From: Sedimentisphaerales bacterium | GTDB taxonomy: Bacteria; Planctomycetota; Phycisphaerae; Sedimentisphaerales; SG8-4 | DNA length: 64,000 nucleotides | NCBI GenBank assembly: GCA_016928975.1 | Contig: JAFGJR010000006.1 | Coordinates: 14,169 to 78,168, forward strand | Reading direction: 5' to 3' | Part shown: positions 40,957 through 50,154 of the stretch, piece after piece | Layout of the letters: every line of letters begins with the position of its first letter | Position numbering within the stretch: the stretch's first letter is position 1 | Notes under the pieces: model-generated | What the model was told of the DNA's origin: nothing | Seen by the model: only the letters and a program-made list of their open reading frames with translations | Database searches by the model: none | Position numbers and translations under genes: made by a program

Positions 40957-42840
40957 GTGGGACATCGTATGGAACGGTTGGCCCGGAAACGGACGGGGTT
41001 TGGAGATGTCGGTCGTAGTATCTCCGGCCACACAGTCCGGGAGCTGCTGTTCTTCACCCTCTTTTACCTGTACGTGTGGCTGGTGATTGAGCCGCACTTG
41101 ATCTTTCATGGATCCGACCGCATCACCAATTTCCCCTCGTTCTATACAACCTGGCGATTCTTCGCGTCCCACCTGAGCTGGCCGGGAGGGCTCATCGAGT
41201 ATTTGTCGGCCTTTCTGTCACAACTGTTTTTTCTCTCCTGGCTTGGCGCGATCGTAATCACAATGCAGGCATGGACCTTCAGACTGTTGGTAGCATACCT
41301 GCTGAGAACGATGGATCTCACGAGGCTGCAAATTGTCGCATACGTGCCGGCTCTGTTGTTGCTGGTGACCTACGGTCAGTACACCTATTTCTTCCCCACG
41401 ACGGTGGCCGTGCTATGTGGCCTCGCGTTGGCATCAGTCTATGTCCATCTGGCCGCCAAGAGAGCGCCGGCTGTGGCTGCGGCGACCTTCATAGGTCTAT
41501 CCTTGGCATGTTATTACGCGGCCGGTGCGGCCGTGCTGCCCTTCGCGCTGGTATGTGTGATTCCGGAGCTCCTGTCATCGGGCCGGCGCCGGCTCGCTGT
41601 GCTCTACGTACTGGTCGCAGGGGGATTGCCTTATGTATTCGGAGTCAAGATCCTTGGCGTCAGCATCATTGATGCCTATACCGACCTGCTGCCCATCTCC
41701 TGGAAGCTACTGTACTTCGCGGTGCGTCGGCGGGGTGTGGAGATCGTTTATGTCCTCTACCTGCTGGTGCCGGGCATCATGGCTCTCGGAGGGATCACGT
41801 CCACTCTGTGGGCAGCGAATCGAGGGACTGGCCTGGTGAAACAGGATCGCAGACCGGTCTTCCGCTGGCTGGCACGCACCCTCGCGCTGGTCGCCATCGG
41901 TGGGGCAGTGGCCTACGGGAGCTTCGATAAGGCTCAGAAGACCCACTTTGCCGTGGATTACTACGCCTACCACAAGATGTGGTCCGAGGTCCTGATCGAG
42001 GGCCGCACGGGCAGTGACGACCCCTCTGTCATGCACGCAGTGAATAGGGCACTGTATCATACGGGACAGCTCGGCAATCGCATGTTTGTCTGGCCGCAAA
42101 ACCCGACGTACCTGTTCCTGGAAGGCGCCGAGTATCAGTGGGCATACTGGCAAAGGTTCGGCGTCCACCTGGAGATCGGGTTCGTCAATTCCGCCGAGAA
42201 TGCCCTGATGGAATGCCTGGCAGGCATGGGCGACCGGCCCATGATCCTACAGCAACTGGCAACGATCAACATGGTCAAAGGCAACCTTGATACGGCGCGA
42301 GTGTATCTTCACGTGCTGAGCACGACCCTGTTCCATGGCAACTGGGCGAGGCACTACCTGGACCTCCTGGTGCGTGACCCGGACCTGGCGACGGATCGCG
42401 ACATACAGAACTTGCGGGCAATCGCCATGGACGAGGATTATCCCTCACTTCATTTGTCCGATGAAAGCATGCTGTCTTGTCTCTTGAAGAAGAACGGCGG
42501 GAATCGGATGGCGTTCGAGTATTTGATGGCGTCGCACCTGTTGAACAGACAGTTGACTCGCTTCGTCAAACGCGTCGAGGAGCTCCATGACATGGGGTAT
42601 GAGACGCTGCCAAGACACTACGAAGAGGCCATCCTGGTGTACTCCGCCGCGGCGCGGACGACCGTTCAGTTGAGCGGCTACGCGCCGCGGGACGAGGTGC
42701 GTCAGCAAATAGAGCGTTTTCTCGGGATCCTCCGGAGCTATGGCGGGAACAAGCAGGCGGCCTTCGCCGATCTGGCGGAATCCTATGGCGACACCTACGC
42801 ATTCTACAATGCGTACGGTCCTCGGGAGATGACAAGATGA
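40957..42840 (+). CDS. DUF6057-like integral membrane protein
   Basis: The 627-residue product has about ten hydrophobic segments in its first 320 residues (for example ELLFFTLFYLYVWLVI, FFLSWLGAIVITMQAW, IVAYVPALLLLVTYGQYTYF) and a soluble C-terminal half of helical repeats (TARVYLHVLSTTLF, AFADLAESYGDTYAF). The FPSFYTTWRFF and PGGLIEYLSAFLSQ segments match my memory of DUF6057 proteins of planctomycetes and Bacteroidetes. Function is unknown. The last four bases, ATGA, overlap the next gene, so the two are coupled. I see no catalytic motif. Confidence 0.8.
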   Translation: MGHRMERLARKRTGFGDVGRSISGHTVRELLFFTLFYLYVWLVIEPHLIFHGSDRITNFPSFYTTWRFFASHLSWPGGLIEYLSAFLSQLFFLSWLGAIVITMQAWTFRLLVAYLLRTMDLTRLQIVAYVPALLLLVTYGQYTYFFPTTVAVLCGLALASVYVHLAAKRAPAVAAATFIGLSLACYYAAGAAVLPFALVCVIPELLSSGRRRLAVLYVLVAGGLPYVFGVKILGVSIIDAYTDLLPISWKLLYFAVRRRGVEIVYVLYLLVPGIMALGGITSTLWAANRGTGLVKQDRRPVFRWLARTLALVAIGGAVAYGSFDKAQKTHFAVDYYAYHKMWSEVLIEGRTGSDDPSVMHAVNRALYHTGQLGNRMFVWPQNPTYLFLEGAEYQWAYWQRFGVHLEIGFVNSAENALMECLAGMGDRPMILQQLATINMVKGNLDTARVYLHVLSTTLFHGNWARHYLDLLVRDPDLATDRDIQNLRAIAMDEDYPSLHLSDESMLSCLLKKNGGNRMAFEYLMASHLLNRQLTRFVKRVEELHDMGYETLPRHYEEAILVYSAAARTTVQLSGYAPRDEVRQQIERFLGILRSYGGNKQAAFADLAESYGDTYAFYNAYGPREMTR

Positions 42841-44489
42841 TGAGCTTGCACGCCGCACGTCACATCGCCCGTTCTGGAACCGTCGCTACCACGGTGCTGT
42901 GTCTCAGTAGCGTGTTGGTGGCGGTGGGCGCGTGTCTGTCTGCGTTTCTGTACGGATTTGGCCGTCCGGAAAGGCCGACCGAGCCATGTGTGGTGGTGAA
43001 TCGGGAACCGAAGATGCAGCCTGACTGGAGCGGGGTTGTACTGCCACCGAATATCGCGCCGTTGAGTTTTGTTGTGGGAGAGCCTGGCGCCCGCTACTTC
43101 GCGTGCGTGCGTGCTGGCACCGGCGAGCCCATCGAAGTCTTTAGCAAGACGGGAGAGGTCCGCATTCCGCAACGGCCGTGGCGGCGCCTGCTGAACAACA
43201 ATCGCGGCGGCGCGCTGCACTTGGACATCTTCGTCAAGTCTCGACCAGCGTCGCAAACGGAAGGGGGACCGGGACAGTGGCAACGCTTTGCCCGGGTCAC
43301 CAGCACGATCGCGGAGGAGGACATCGATCGCTTCATCGTCTACCGGAGAATCTGGCCGGGCCATTCGCTTTGGAGGCGCATGGGCATTTACCAGCGAGAC
43401 TTGCAGTCATACGAGGAACAGGTCATTCTGGACAATGACTCTTTCAAACAGGGATGCGTCAACTGCCATACGTTCTGCGACAATCGCGCAGACAGGATGC
43501 TTCTCGGGGTTCGCAGTCCAACCTACGGGAGTTCCGCCATTCTTGTGCAAAACAAGGATGTCCGCAAGATCGGCACGAAATTTGGATACAGCTCGTGGCA
43601 TCCCGGTGGGACGCTGGTCGTGTTCTCCGTCAACCGCGTTCGACAACTCTTTCACTCGGCAGCGAACGAGGTGCGGGACGTTGTGGACTTCGATTCTCTG
43701 ATCGCGTACTACCGGGTTGATGAGAAGGCTGCGAGAACCGCGTCTCCGCTGGCTCGGAAAGACTGGCTGGAAACCTACCCGACGTGGTCGCCGGATGGGC
43801 GATATCTGTATTTTTGCTGTGCGCCGGTCACCTGGAAGGATCGCAACACGATTCCCGAACGGTTCGACCAGATCCGGTACAGCCTGGTGCGCGTCGCCTA
43901 TGACGTGGAGAGCGACCGGTGGGGGGATCTCGAGACCGTGCTTTCGGCCGAACAGACGGGCAAATCGATACTGCTTCCGAGAATAAGCCCGGACGGCCGA
44001 TGGCTGCTCTTTGCCATGTGTGACTACGGCTGCTTTCCCGTGTATCGCCAGAGCAGCGACTTGTACCTGATGGACCTGGAAGCGGCCCGGCGAAGCGGCC
44101 AGTACAGCTATCGACGTCTGAGCATAAACAGCGACGCCAGCGAGTCATGGCACAGTTGGTCCAGCAACGGGCGATGGATCGCCTTCAGCAGCAAGCGGCT
44201 CAGCCACGTTTTCACGCGCACGTACCTCGCCTATGTCGATCGTGACGGCACCGTGCACAGACCTTTCTTGCTGCCTCAGAAGGACCCGTGTTTCTATGAC
44301 TCTTGTCTGTGGACGTTCAGCGTGCCGGAACTGGTCGCTGAGCGCATCCCTGTTGCGGCGGAGGCCGTTGGAGAAGCCGTTCGCGGTGTCCAACAGACAT
44401 CCGTTGAAATGCCCGTGACCATGGCCATGCCCGGCGCGGGGGCGAGTCCCATTGAAGACGAATCGTGGCACCAATCGTCGTCACGATGA
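42837..44489 (+). CDS. PD40/TolB-like beta-propeller protein with one CXXCH haem motif
   Basis: The 550-residue product has an N-terminal membrane segment (about 14-40) and so faces the periplasm. A single haem-binding motif CVNCH is at about 207-211. After it come WD40/TolB-type repeats with the typical W-x-P-D-G or S-x-D-G-R pattern: YSSWHPGGTLVVF, TYPTWSPDGRYLYF, RISPDGRWLLFA and SWHSWSSNGRWIAFSS. It is translationally coupled to the DUF6057-like gene. This pairing appears in other bacteria under names such as cytochrome c biosynthesis protein; that function is not supported by anything visible here. Confidence 0.8.
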   Translation: MMSLHAARHIARSGTVATTVLCLSSVLVAVGACLSAFLYGFGRPERPTEPCVVVNREPKMQPDWSGVVLPPNIAPLSFVVGEPGARYFACVRAGTGEPIEVFSKTGEVRIPQRPWRRLLNNNRGGALHLDIFVKSRPASQTEGGPGQWQRFARVTSTIAEEDIDRFIVYRRIWPGHSLWRRMGIYQRDLQSYEEQVILDNDSFKQGCVNCHTFCDNRADRMLLGVRSPTYGSSAILVQNKDVRKIGTKFGYSSWHPGGTLVVFSVNRVRQLFHSAANEVRDVVDFDSLIAYYRVDEKAARTASPLARKDWLETYPTWSPDGRYLYFCCAPVTWKDRNTIPERFDQIRYSLVRVAYDVESDRWGDLETVLSAEQTGKSILLPRISPDGRWLLFAMCDYGCFPVYRQSSDLYLMDLEAARRSGQYSYRRLSINSDASESWHSWSSNGRWIAFSSKRLSHVFTRTYLAYVDRDGTVHRPFLLPQKDPCFYDSCLWTFSVPELVAERIPVAAEAVGEAVRGVQQTSVEMPVTMAMPGAGASPIEDESWHQSSSR

Positions 44490-44585
44490 TGGAGGGCGGC
44501 CTGCTTTTCCCCCGCTCTTCGTGCCTGTCTTCTGGAACCTCACCAGGCAAATGGAGAAGAGAGCGCAATACCGCCGCCGATAGCG

Positions 44586-45557
44586 CTATCTGCCATCCAT
44601 AGCATTCTCGGCCTGCGGTAGAGCAGACGCGACGGGCATGCCTTGCCAGTCGGTCAGGAGATGGGCGAGGCATCCTCCGCCACAGGCGCGGGTGGCGAGG
44701 CTCCGACAGGGGGAGGAGTCCGCGCGTCCACAGAAGGCTTTCATGGGCGCCAGGCGATTGGCGAGTGTGGCGAGCTGCTCGAAAGGCCGGCGGTCGGAGA
44801 TGTGGATGCGTCGGGGGCCGGTTAAGCGCGAGCAGTGCCGTACCTCACCGTCCGGCTCCACATGGAACTGGGGCGCACACCACGCAATCGGCCAGCTCAC
44901 TTTCAACGCCACAAGCTGGCCGAGCTGCCGACGTGAGAACAGACAAAGTGGCAGACCACAGGCGAAACTCGTTTTCACGCCCACGTCCGTGAGCGCAGAG
45001 GCGATCTCGATCACTTTGGCTGCCCACACAGGGTGGTCAGCCGGCGTGATCCATTGCGGCCCGCTATCCCAGCGGCTCCGCCCCACCCCAATGGTCACCG
45101 TCTCCAGATCCTGCAAGGTGCTTACCCGTTGCAGGAGCGCATCGGTGGCCACGTCTGGCGAGGGCAGCGCCGCGAGCAGTGTGTCTGGAGCGAGGGCGTG
45201 AGGCATTTCCTCCGCGGTCGTACGGGCGGGTTGGAGACCCGTCCCTGCGCTACGGACTGTCCGCCATCCGCAATCGATCGCTGTGTCATTGGCAAGGGGG
45301 CCGTCGTGGACGTACACACTGACGCTAAAACCATTCTCCTGAAGCCTTGCTGTCATCTGCTCCAGGTGCGGCTGCGCCTTCGGCGAGTCAACGTGCAGGG
45401 TCGCCTCCCTCTGGCGCAGAAACGCAGAATCTTCTGTTGCGCAAGATACCGAACCTTGCATCTCTACAAGAGCGGCCATCACCTGCTCGAAGGTCTCCAT
45501 TTGCATGATCCGGCCCGGTGATCCGGCAACGGTCGTGGCCACGACGAGATTAACCAT
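44586..45557 (-). CDS. Radical SAM/SPASM-like protein lacking the cluster cysteines
   Basis: The 323-residue product begins at ATG 45557, set by GAGGAGG, and overlaps the end of the upstream radical SAM gene by 8 nt. It aligns with that neighbour: MVNLVVATTVAGSPGRI against MPNILLTNYCNRNCPYC. The three cysteines at 10, 14 and 17 are Val, Pro and Ile, and the GGEP motif is also gone. The C-terminal half keeps family features: SFACGLPLCLFSRRQLGQL, CSRLTGPRRIHI and a Cys-rich end with CGGGCLAHLL. It is therefore probably a non-catalytic paralogue that could bind peptide or partner enzyme. Confidence 0.8.
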   Translation of the reverse strand: MVNLVVATTVAGSPGRIMQMETFEQVMAALVEMQGSVSCATEDSAFLRQREATLHVDSPKAQPHLEQMTARLQENGFSVSVYVHDGPLANDTAIDCGWRTVRSAGTGLQPARTTAEEMPHALAPDTLLAALPSPDVATDALLQRVSTLQDLETVTIGVGRSRWDSGPQWITPADHPVWAAKVIEIASALTDVGVKTSFACGLPLCLFSRRQLGQLVALKVSWPIAWCAPQFHVEPDGEVRHCSRLTGPRRIHISDRRPFEQLATLANRLAPMKAFCGRADSSPCRSLATRACGGGCLAHLLTDWQGMPVASALPQAENAMDGR

Positions 45558-46512
45558 GTCCGTCGCCTCCTCTCGACAGGGACAAAGTGCGCGATAGACA
45601 CCCGCCTCGACAGGTCCCGGTACGCCGGTTCCGGCAGGAGTAGCATGATGGGGTATTGCCCCGGGCTTGCTCGGAGGCCCAGCGGCGCTCGAAGTGTTCC
45701 TGCACCTGGCGCAACGAGTTGAAATCGGTGAGCCGGACGGGCGGCTCGTTGGAAAAGGGAAAACACCGCCAGACGGCCAAATCGGGCCCGATGTCAAGAA
45801 TCGGCTTGCAGTCAAACAGGAACCGTGTGCCGCATTCCGCCAGTATGCCTCGTTGCTCGGGCGAGAACATGCACAGCCGGAACCCGCAGTCGAAACCGAG
45901 GGTGATGCCGTCGCGGGCAAGCGCCTCGGCCATGGCGACGAGCGTGTGACATGCCTCATCCATCTGTGCCTCGGCCAGATAGGCATTGGGGGTCCCGTGG
46001 ATTGGCTGCGCCAGACCGATTCGGATCACGGAGCTCAGCTTCCACGTCACGATCGCCTCTCGCAGGTGCTCCCAGGAGAACGGCGTCGTGAAGATGTTGA
46101 AGGACAGGCTGAGCCGGCTTCCGAGACACCGGCAGTTGGCCTCGATCTGGGTCCATTCCTGCGGCGCATACGTGTTCGGATGATTCAGGTTGAGGATGAC
46201 CGTGAACAGGCCGCGTGAGGCAGGGGGCAGGGATTGACGCAACTGAGGCGTTGTGCCGTTGGTGAAGACCTTGATGTCGTATCCCCGCTCGGCGAGCGAG
46301 CGCACGATGTCCGCATAGCGAGTATGCAGCGTCGGCTCGCCCCCGAGAAGCGAAACCAGACCCCGGCTCGGACTCAGGTACCGCAGAACTGTCTCCAACT
46401 CCTCTTGGGACATCTCCCACTGGCCGGAGGCGGTGCCGAGCTCTACCTTTGCTTTGGCAAAACAGTAGGGACAATTGCGATTGCAGTAGTTGGTCAGCAG
46501 GATGTTCGGCAT
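45550..46512 (-). CDS. Radical SAM/SPASM-type peptide-modifying enzyme
   Basis: The 320-residue product has the CX3CX2C motif CNRNCPYC at 10-17, which binds the SAM-cleaving 4Fe-4S cluster, and LLGGEPTLH (about 55-63), the SAM-binding GGE motif. The C-terminal part has FDCGFRLCMF, a CKPILDIGPDLAVWRCFPF stretch and CYSCRNRRTGTCRGGC, which looks like a SPASM/twitch auxiliary cluster region. Such proteins modify RiPP precursors. It lies 27 nt after the PqqD-like gene, which would deliver the precursor leader. Confidence 0.9.
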   Translation of the reverse strand: MPNILLTNYCNRNCPYCFAKAKVELGTASGQWEMSQEELETVLRYLSPSRGLVSLLGGEPTLHTRYADIVRSLAERGYDIKVFTNGTTPQLRQSLPPASRGLFTVILNLNHPNTYAPQEWTQIEANCRCLGSRLSLSFNIFTTPFSWEHLREAIVTWKLSSVIRIGLAQPIHGTPNAYLAEAQMDEACHTLVAMAEALARDGITLGFDCGFRLCMFSPEQRGILAECGTRFLFDCKPILDIGPDLAVWRCFPFSNEPPVRLTDFNSLRQVQEHFERRWASEQARGNTPSCYSCRNRRTGTCRGGCLSRTLSLSRGGDGHG

Positions 46513-46539
46513 TCCCAGGGCTCCGCGGAGGTGGAAGTC

Positions 46540-46824
46540 TCATGCTGGCTCTGCCGCCGTGGTTTCCTCGATCAGATTCTCCGACTTCCACTCTTCGATC
46601 AGACGCGTGCAGTCCTGCCCGACCACCGACTTCTCCGGGCTCCCGTCGCACTCGTCGTGCAGCTTCTCGACGGCTTCGTCAAACGACATCTTGTGCTCCA
46701 CGAGACTGCGCCACAGCGCAGCCCCGGTCTGATTCACGGTGTAGTAATGCCCGGTCGTCGTGTTGAGCAGGACCAGCATGTCCTCCTTGCTTCGCCACAC
46801 GACATCCTTCTTTGCCATCCACAT
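46540..46824 (-). CDS. PqqD-like RiPP recognition element
   Basis: The 94-residue product has the PqqD fold signature: VVWRSKEDMLVLLNTTTGHY, YTVNQTGAALWRSLVE (GxxLW) and a C-terminal helix LIEEWKSENLIEE. PqqD-type proteins bind the leader peptides of RiPP precursors and hand them to enzymes; in lasso clusters this part is called B1. AAGGAG precedes the ATG. It lies just upstream of the radical SAM gene on the minus arm. Confidence 0.9.
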   Translation of the reverse strand: MWMAKKDVVWRSKEDMLVLLNTTTGHYYTVNQTGAALWRSLVEHKMSFDEAVEKLHDECDGSPEKSVVGQDCTRLIEEWKSENLIEETTAAEPA

Positions 46825-46860
46825 CTTCGATCTCCTTCTGTTAGGGACTGAGAAAAGCGT

Positions 46861-47955
46861 TCATGCCTGTTCGCGGGCCTTCTCCGTGTGCTTCCAGGTG
46901 CGATACAACTCGCCCAGCGACCGCGGCGAGACCCAGGGTGCGCACACGAGGAACTTCGCAAGGGCTCCCTCCGCGCCGTGGAACTCGAGCCAGCGTCGTC
47001 GCAGGACGGGCGCCAACGACGTGCGGGCCAGGATCGCGTCCCGATCCCAGTACCGGCGAACCAGGCGGTCGAAAACCGGCGTCACGCCCCAGGCCTGCGG
47101 CAGCCACGACCGGGGCATCTCCCAGCCCATGCGCTCGATTCCGCGCCAGGCCATCCATCCGATCCTCCTGGTGTTCGTGCGATGGAATGCGTCCAGGATC
47201 CTATCGGGGTCCGGTTGGCGGACTCTCCACCACGCGGCCAGGTCCCGCAGCCAGATCGCCTGGCGGCAGCGATGATGGTACGCGTGCAGCACCAACAAAA
47301 CGGCTTCATCCGCCGTCGAAAGCCTCAGCAGAGGGGGCCATCGGCTGTCCGGTTCCGCACGCGCCAGAAGCTGCTGGGGAGGAAGCAGTCTCCAGAAGCG
47401 ACGACGGTTGATCGCTTCCAGGTGCACCTCGATCGTCGTTGCCTCGCGTTGGAAGATGCGCTGGCGGCGCAGGTCGTGGGCCTCGTAGTCTCGCTGACAC
47501 AGCTCGCGTGTGAGCACGTCCATATCCTTCCGCGGAGCCAGGACATCCACATCGCGCATTTCCCGGTCCCCCAGGCATGCGAAGGCGTCGAGCAGATAGG
47601 TGGCGCCTTTGAGAAGCACGAGGCGCAGGGAATGCTTCCGGGCGGCGTCTTCCAGGTCTTGTATGCCTGCCATTGCGGCTCGGCCGCGCTGCTCCGCCGT
47701 CGCCCGAGCCACCCAGACCTCATCCAGCACCGGCTCGGGGAGCCCGTCGAGTCCCTCCCATGCGGGGCCGAAGCTGGCCAGGACACGGTGATAGGCGGCT
47801 GCGTGCAACAGGCACGGCCAGTTCAGCCTGCGGGCATCCCAGTGGGCCGTGACACGCTGCCCCCTCCAACTGGCCTCCAGGCTGGCAAACCAGAAACGGC
47901 GCGTATACTCATCGACGCTCTTGGGCAGAGCGACATTCTCCTTCTGCGAAATCAT
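46861..47955 (-). CDS. Nucleotidyltransferase-like protein (PF14907 type)
   Basis: The 364-residue product has the nucleotidyltransferase core with LVLLKGATYLLDAFACLGDR then EMRDVDVLAPRKD (two Asp of the DxD site, about 137-139), and a later helical part (ADEAVLLVLHAYHHRCRQAIWLRDLAAW). From memory this matches the uncharacterised nucleotidyltransferase family often found in lasso and other RiPP clusters. It would tailor the peptide or another small substrate, but the reaction is unknown. Its start overlaps the end of the ABC exporter gene by 47 nt. Confidence 0.82.
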   Translation of the reverse strand: MISQKENVALPKSVDEYTRRFWFASLEASWRGQRVTAHWDARRLNWPCLLHAAAYHRVLASFGPAWEGLDGLPEPVLDEVWVARATAEQRGRAAMAGIQDLEDAARKHSLRLVLLKGATYLLDAFACLGDREMRDVDVLAPRKDMDVLTRELCQRDYEAHDLRRQRIFQREATTIEVHLEAINRRRFWRLLPPQQLLARAEPDSRWPPLLRLSTADEAVLLVLHAYHHRCRQAIWLRDLAAWWRVRQPDPDRILDAFHRTNTRRIGWMAWRGIERMGWEMPRSWLPQAWGVTPVFDRLVRRYWDRDAILARTSLAPVLRRRWLEFHGAEGALAKFLVCAPWVSPRSLGELYRTWKHTEKAREQA

Positions 47956-49828
47956 AGCTTCTCTCTATTGTCCCGTTCAAGTCATCATCTGGGACAACAT
48001 ACTGGGCCAGGCACATGTATCGAAACAGGGGACATTGCTCGTACAGGGTCCGCGGTGCACCGAGCCCCTCGACCCTGTCACGCCCGATCACGACCACCTG
48101 ATCTGCCTGAACCGCCAGCGCCATACGATGTGTGATGACCAGCGTGATCCGCTCGGACGCGTGTCTTCTGAGGAGCCGGACTACCGCCTGCTCGGATCGC
48201 GCATCGAGGGCCGAGGTCGGCTCGTCCAGAAGGAGGATCTCCGGCTTTCGAAACAACGCACGCAGGAGGGCCAGTCTCTGGACCTCCCCCTCTGACCAGT
48301 TGCTGCCTGTCTCTCGTACCTGGGCGTTCTCGCCGCCGGACCTGGACCGGAGCATCTCATCCAGGTATACGTCCTTGAGCGATTCCCATAATTGCCCCGT
48401 CGTGACGGGCGAATCGTCATCCAACAAGTTCTGTCGAATGGTTCCGCTGAAGAGTCTCGGTTGCTGGAGGACGACCCCGACGCGTCTGCGCCACTGAGCC
48501 AGGTCGTACGAATGGATGTCACATCCTGCGACGCGAATCTGCCCCCGGCCAGGTTGTCGAAAGCCGGCGATCATGTCGATCAGGGTGGACTTTCCTGTGC
48601 CGCTCAGCCCGACAACAGCCAGAATCTCGCCGCGGCGGACGGAAAAGTCCAAATTGCGCAGCAACGGCATCCCCTCTTCATAAGCAAACGACACCTGATG
48701 GAACGTTAGATCGGGCAAGGGCGAGGGCAGCTCGCGCGGCGCGTCGGCCTCGCCCGGCTCCGTCGGCAAGGCCAGGGTCTCCAGGTATCGTTTGGTCGCC
48801 GCCGACAGGGTCTGCATGGAGGTAATCGCCGTCGCCGCTTTCTGTAGCTCGCGTGAGAGCAGGACGATACCGGTCAGGGTCGCCACCAGCTCTCCCAGGG
48901 ACAGCGCGCCCTGGATGATCCTATGCCGGCCGTACAGTGCCACCGCAAAGAAGCAGGCCCCCATGGCAACGCCGGAAAGCTGGCGGGCGGCCGTGCCGAT
49001 GACCTGGGCCTTCTGGCTGAGCCGTGAGTGGCTCTCGATCCAGTTCCTTACCGCCTCTTCCTCCTTCGCCTCGGCGCACAGACACTTCACAGTCTTGATG
49101 CTCATGAATGTCTCGCTCAGTCGCCCCGTGAGGTTGCTGGCCCGCTGAAGAATCTGCTGGCTGAGTCGGAACAATCTGTGCCTGAGCAGCACGGCGGGAA
49201 GCACGCCCACCAGAAGGCCCAACAGGATGATTGTCCCCATGGCGGGGGATTGCCAGAAGATCGCTATCGAGTACATGATGATGGCCAGGGGGACATACGT
49301 GAGGGTCCGGGGTGCGGTCAGCAGGCCGCCCTGGATGGCCCGAGTGTCGTTCTCGCACCTCGCGATCCATTCGCCGACGGGCTGCTTCTCCAGAATGGGC
49401 AGAGGCACGTGAAGCAGATGCGAGAAGATCTTCTGGCGAAGCGCCTGGAAGACGCGCAGACCGTACCTGACGCCGATAATGTCAGCGGCGAAGGCAACCA
49501 TCTGGTGGGTCAGCAGCAACCCGCAGGCGGAGGCGATCACTATCAAGGACCGTGTGTCGGTCAATTCCTCCTTGAGTTCCACCAGGTTTCGTATGACGAA
49601 CAGGAGGCCAGCCATGATGGCCGTGCCAACGCTGCGCAAGACGATAATCACCAGGGTGAGTTGCCAGGAGCACTCGCCGATTCGCCACACGGCCAGAAAG
49701 TCCGCCAGACCTGGCAGCCGAGGGCCGCTGCCGTCGCGGTTTGCTTGCGGTATCTCGATGCCGACTTCTCTCACGGTGTTGACTCCGTCGCACTTGCGCG
49801 ATCGTCTCTTCTGAGGGGATCTTCGCAA
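47909..49828 (-). CDS. ABC exporter, fused membrane and ATPase domains
   Basis: The 639-residue product has an exporter membrane domain with six hydrophobic segments (about 50-330) and an ATPase domain: Walker A GLSGTGKST (about 427-435), signature WSEGEVQRLALLRAL, Walker B ILLLDEPTSALD and switch His in VITHRMA. The signature has SEGE in place of SGGQ, a mild variant. No N-terminal peptidase domain is present, so leader cleavage must be done elsewhere, probably by the B2-like protein at 54115. It begins the minus arm and probably exports the mature peptide. An in-frame GTG about 16 codons in is an alternative start. Confidence 0.92.
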   Translation of the reverse strand: MRRSPQKRRSRKCDGVNTVREVGIEIPQANRDGSGPRLPGLADFLAVWRIGECSWQLTLVIIVLRSVGTAIMAGLLFVIRNLVELKEELTDTRSLIVIASACGLLLTHQMVAFAADIIGVRYGLRVFQALRQKIFSHLLHVPLPILEKQPVGEWIARCENDTRAIQGGLLTAPRTLTYVPLAIIMYSIAIFWQSPAMGTIILLGLLVGVLPAVLLRHRLFRLSQQILQRASNLTGRLSETFMSIKTVKCLCAEAKEEEAVRNWIESHSRLSQKAQVIGTAARQLSGVAMGACFFAVALYGRHRIIQGALSLGELVATLTGIVLLSRELQKAATAITSMQTLSAATKRYLETLALPTEPGEADAPRELPSPLPDLTFHQVSFAYEEGMPLLRNLDFSVRRGEILAVVGLSGTGKSTLIDMIAGFRQPGRGQIRVAGCDIHSYDLAQWRRRVGVVLQQPRLFSGTIRQNLLDDDSPVTTGQLWESLKDVYLDEMLRSRSGGENAQVRETGSNWSEGEVQRLALLRALFRKPEILLLDEPTSALDARSEQAVVRLLRRHASERITLVITHRMALAVQADQVVVIGRDRVEGLGAPRTLYEQCPLFRYMCLAQYVVPDDDLNGTIERSYDFAEGECRSAQERR

Positions 49829-50154
49829 CCGATGACCATGTGATGCACCTCAAAGAGACAGCCGTCCAAAGCCGTATGGTAGTGGCTGCGTGACGCTGCC
49901 GCAACCAAAAAGAGCCGACCTGAGCCGTTCCTGTGAACTGCGGAACATGTCTCGGTCACAAAGGTTGCCGTGGAAGAGACAAAAACCTCCAACGGGGACG
50001 GAGAAAACGCTTGACAATTCCTAGGACGACACCAAAATGGTCCGCGTTGGACGGTTGGCCTCGTCAGGAAGAGGTGCCCTCGGCAAATGATGGCCTACCG
50101 CGCGTTCGAGCGCAACCTGGCGGCCAAGGCGCATGGTCTGGTAAGGAGAACCAT
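49829..50154. promoter_or_regulatory. Divergent intergenic region of the RiPP cluster
   Basis: About 325 nt separate the ABC exporter (minus) from the precursor peptide (plus), so promoters for both arms should lie here. I see one plus-strand candidate (50010-50037) and no clear minus-strand one. An open frame runs through toward the precursor from 49933 but has no ribosome-binding site. Confidence 0.5.
50010..50037 (+). promoter_or_regulatory. Putative promoter of the precursor peptide
   Basis: A perfect TTGACA (50010-50015) is followed after 16 nt by CAAAAT (50032-50037), a 4/6 match to the -10 consensus. The leader to the precursor ATG would be about 110 nt. The -10 is weak, so this is tentative. 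Confidence 0.35.

Noticed and set aside
49933..50154. Upstream in-frame extension of the precursor peptide to 126 residues
   Set aside because: The extension has no ribosome-binding site and odd composition, while ATG 50155 has AAGGAG at ideal spacing and gives a normal precursor length.
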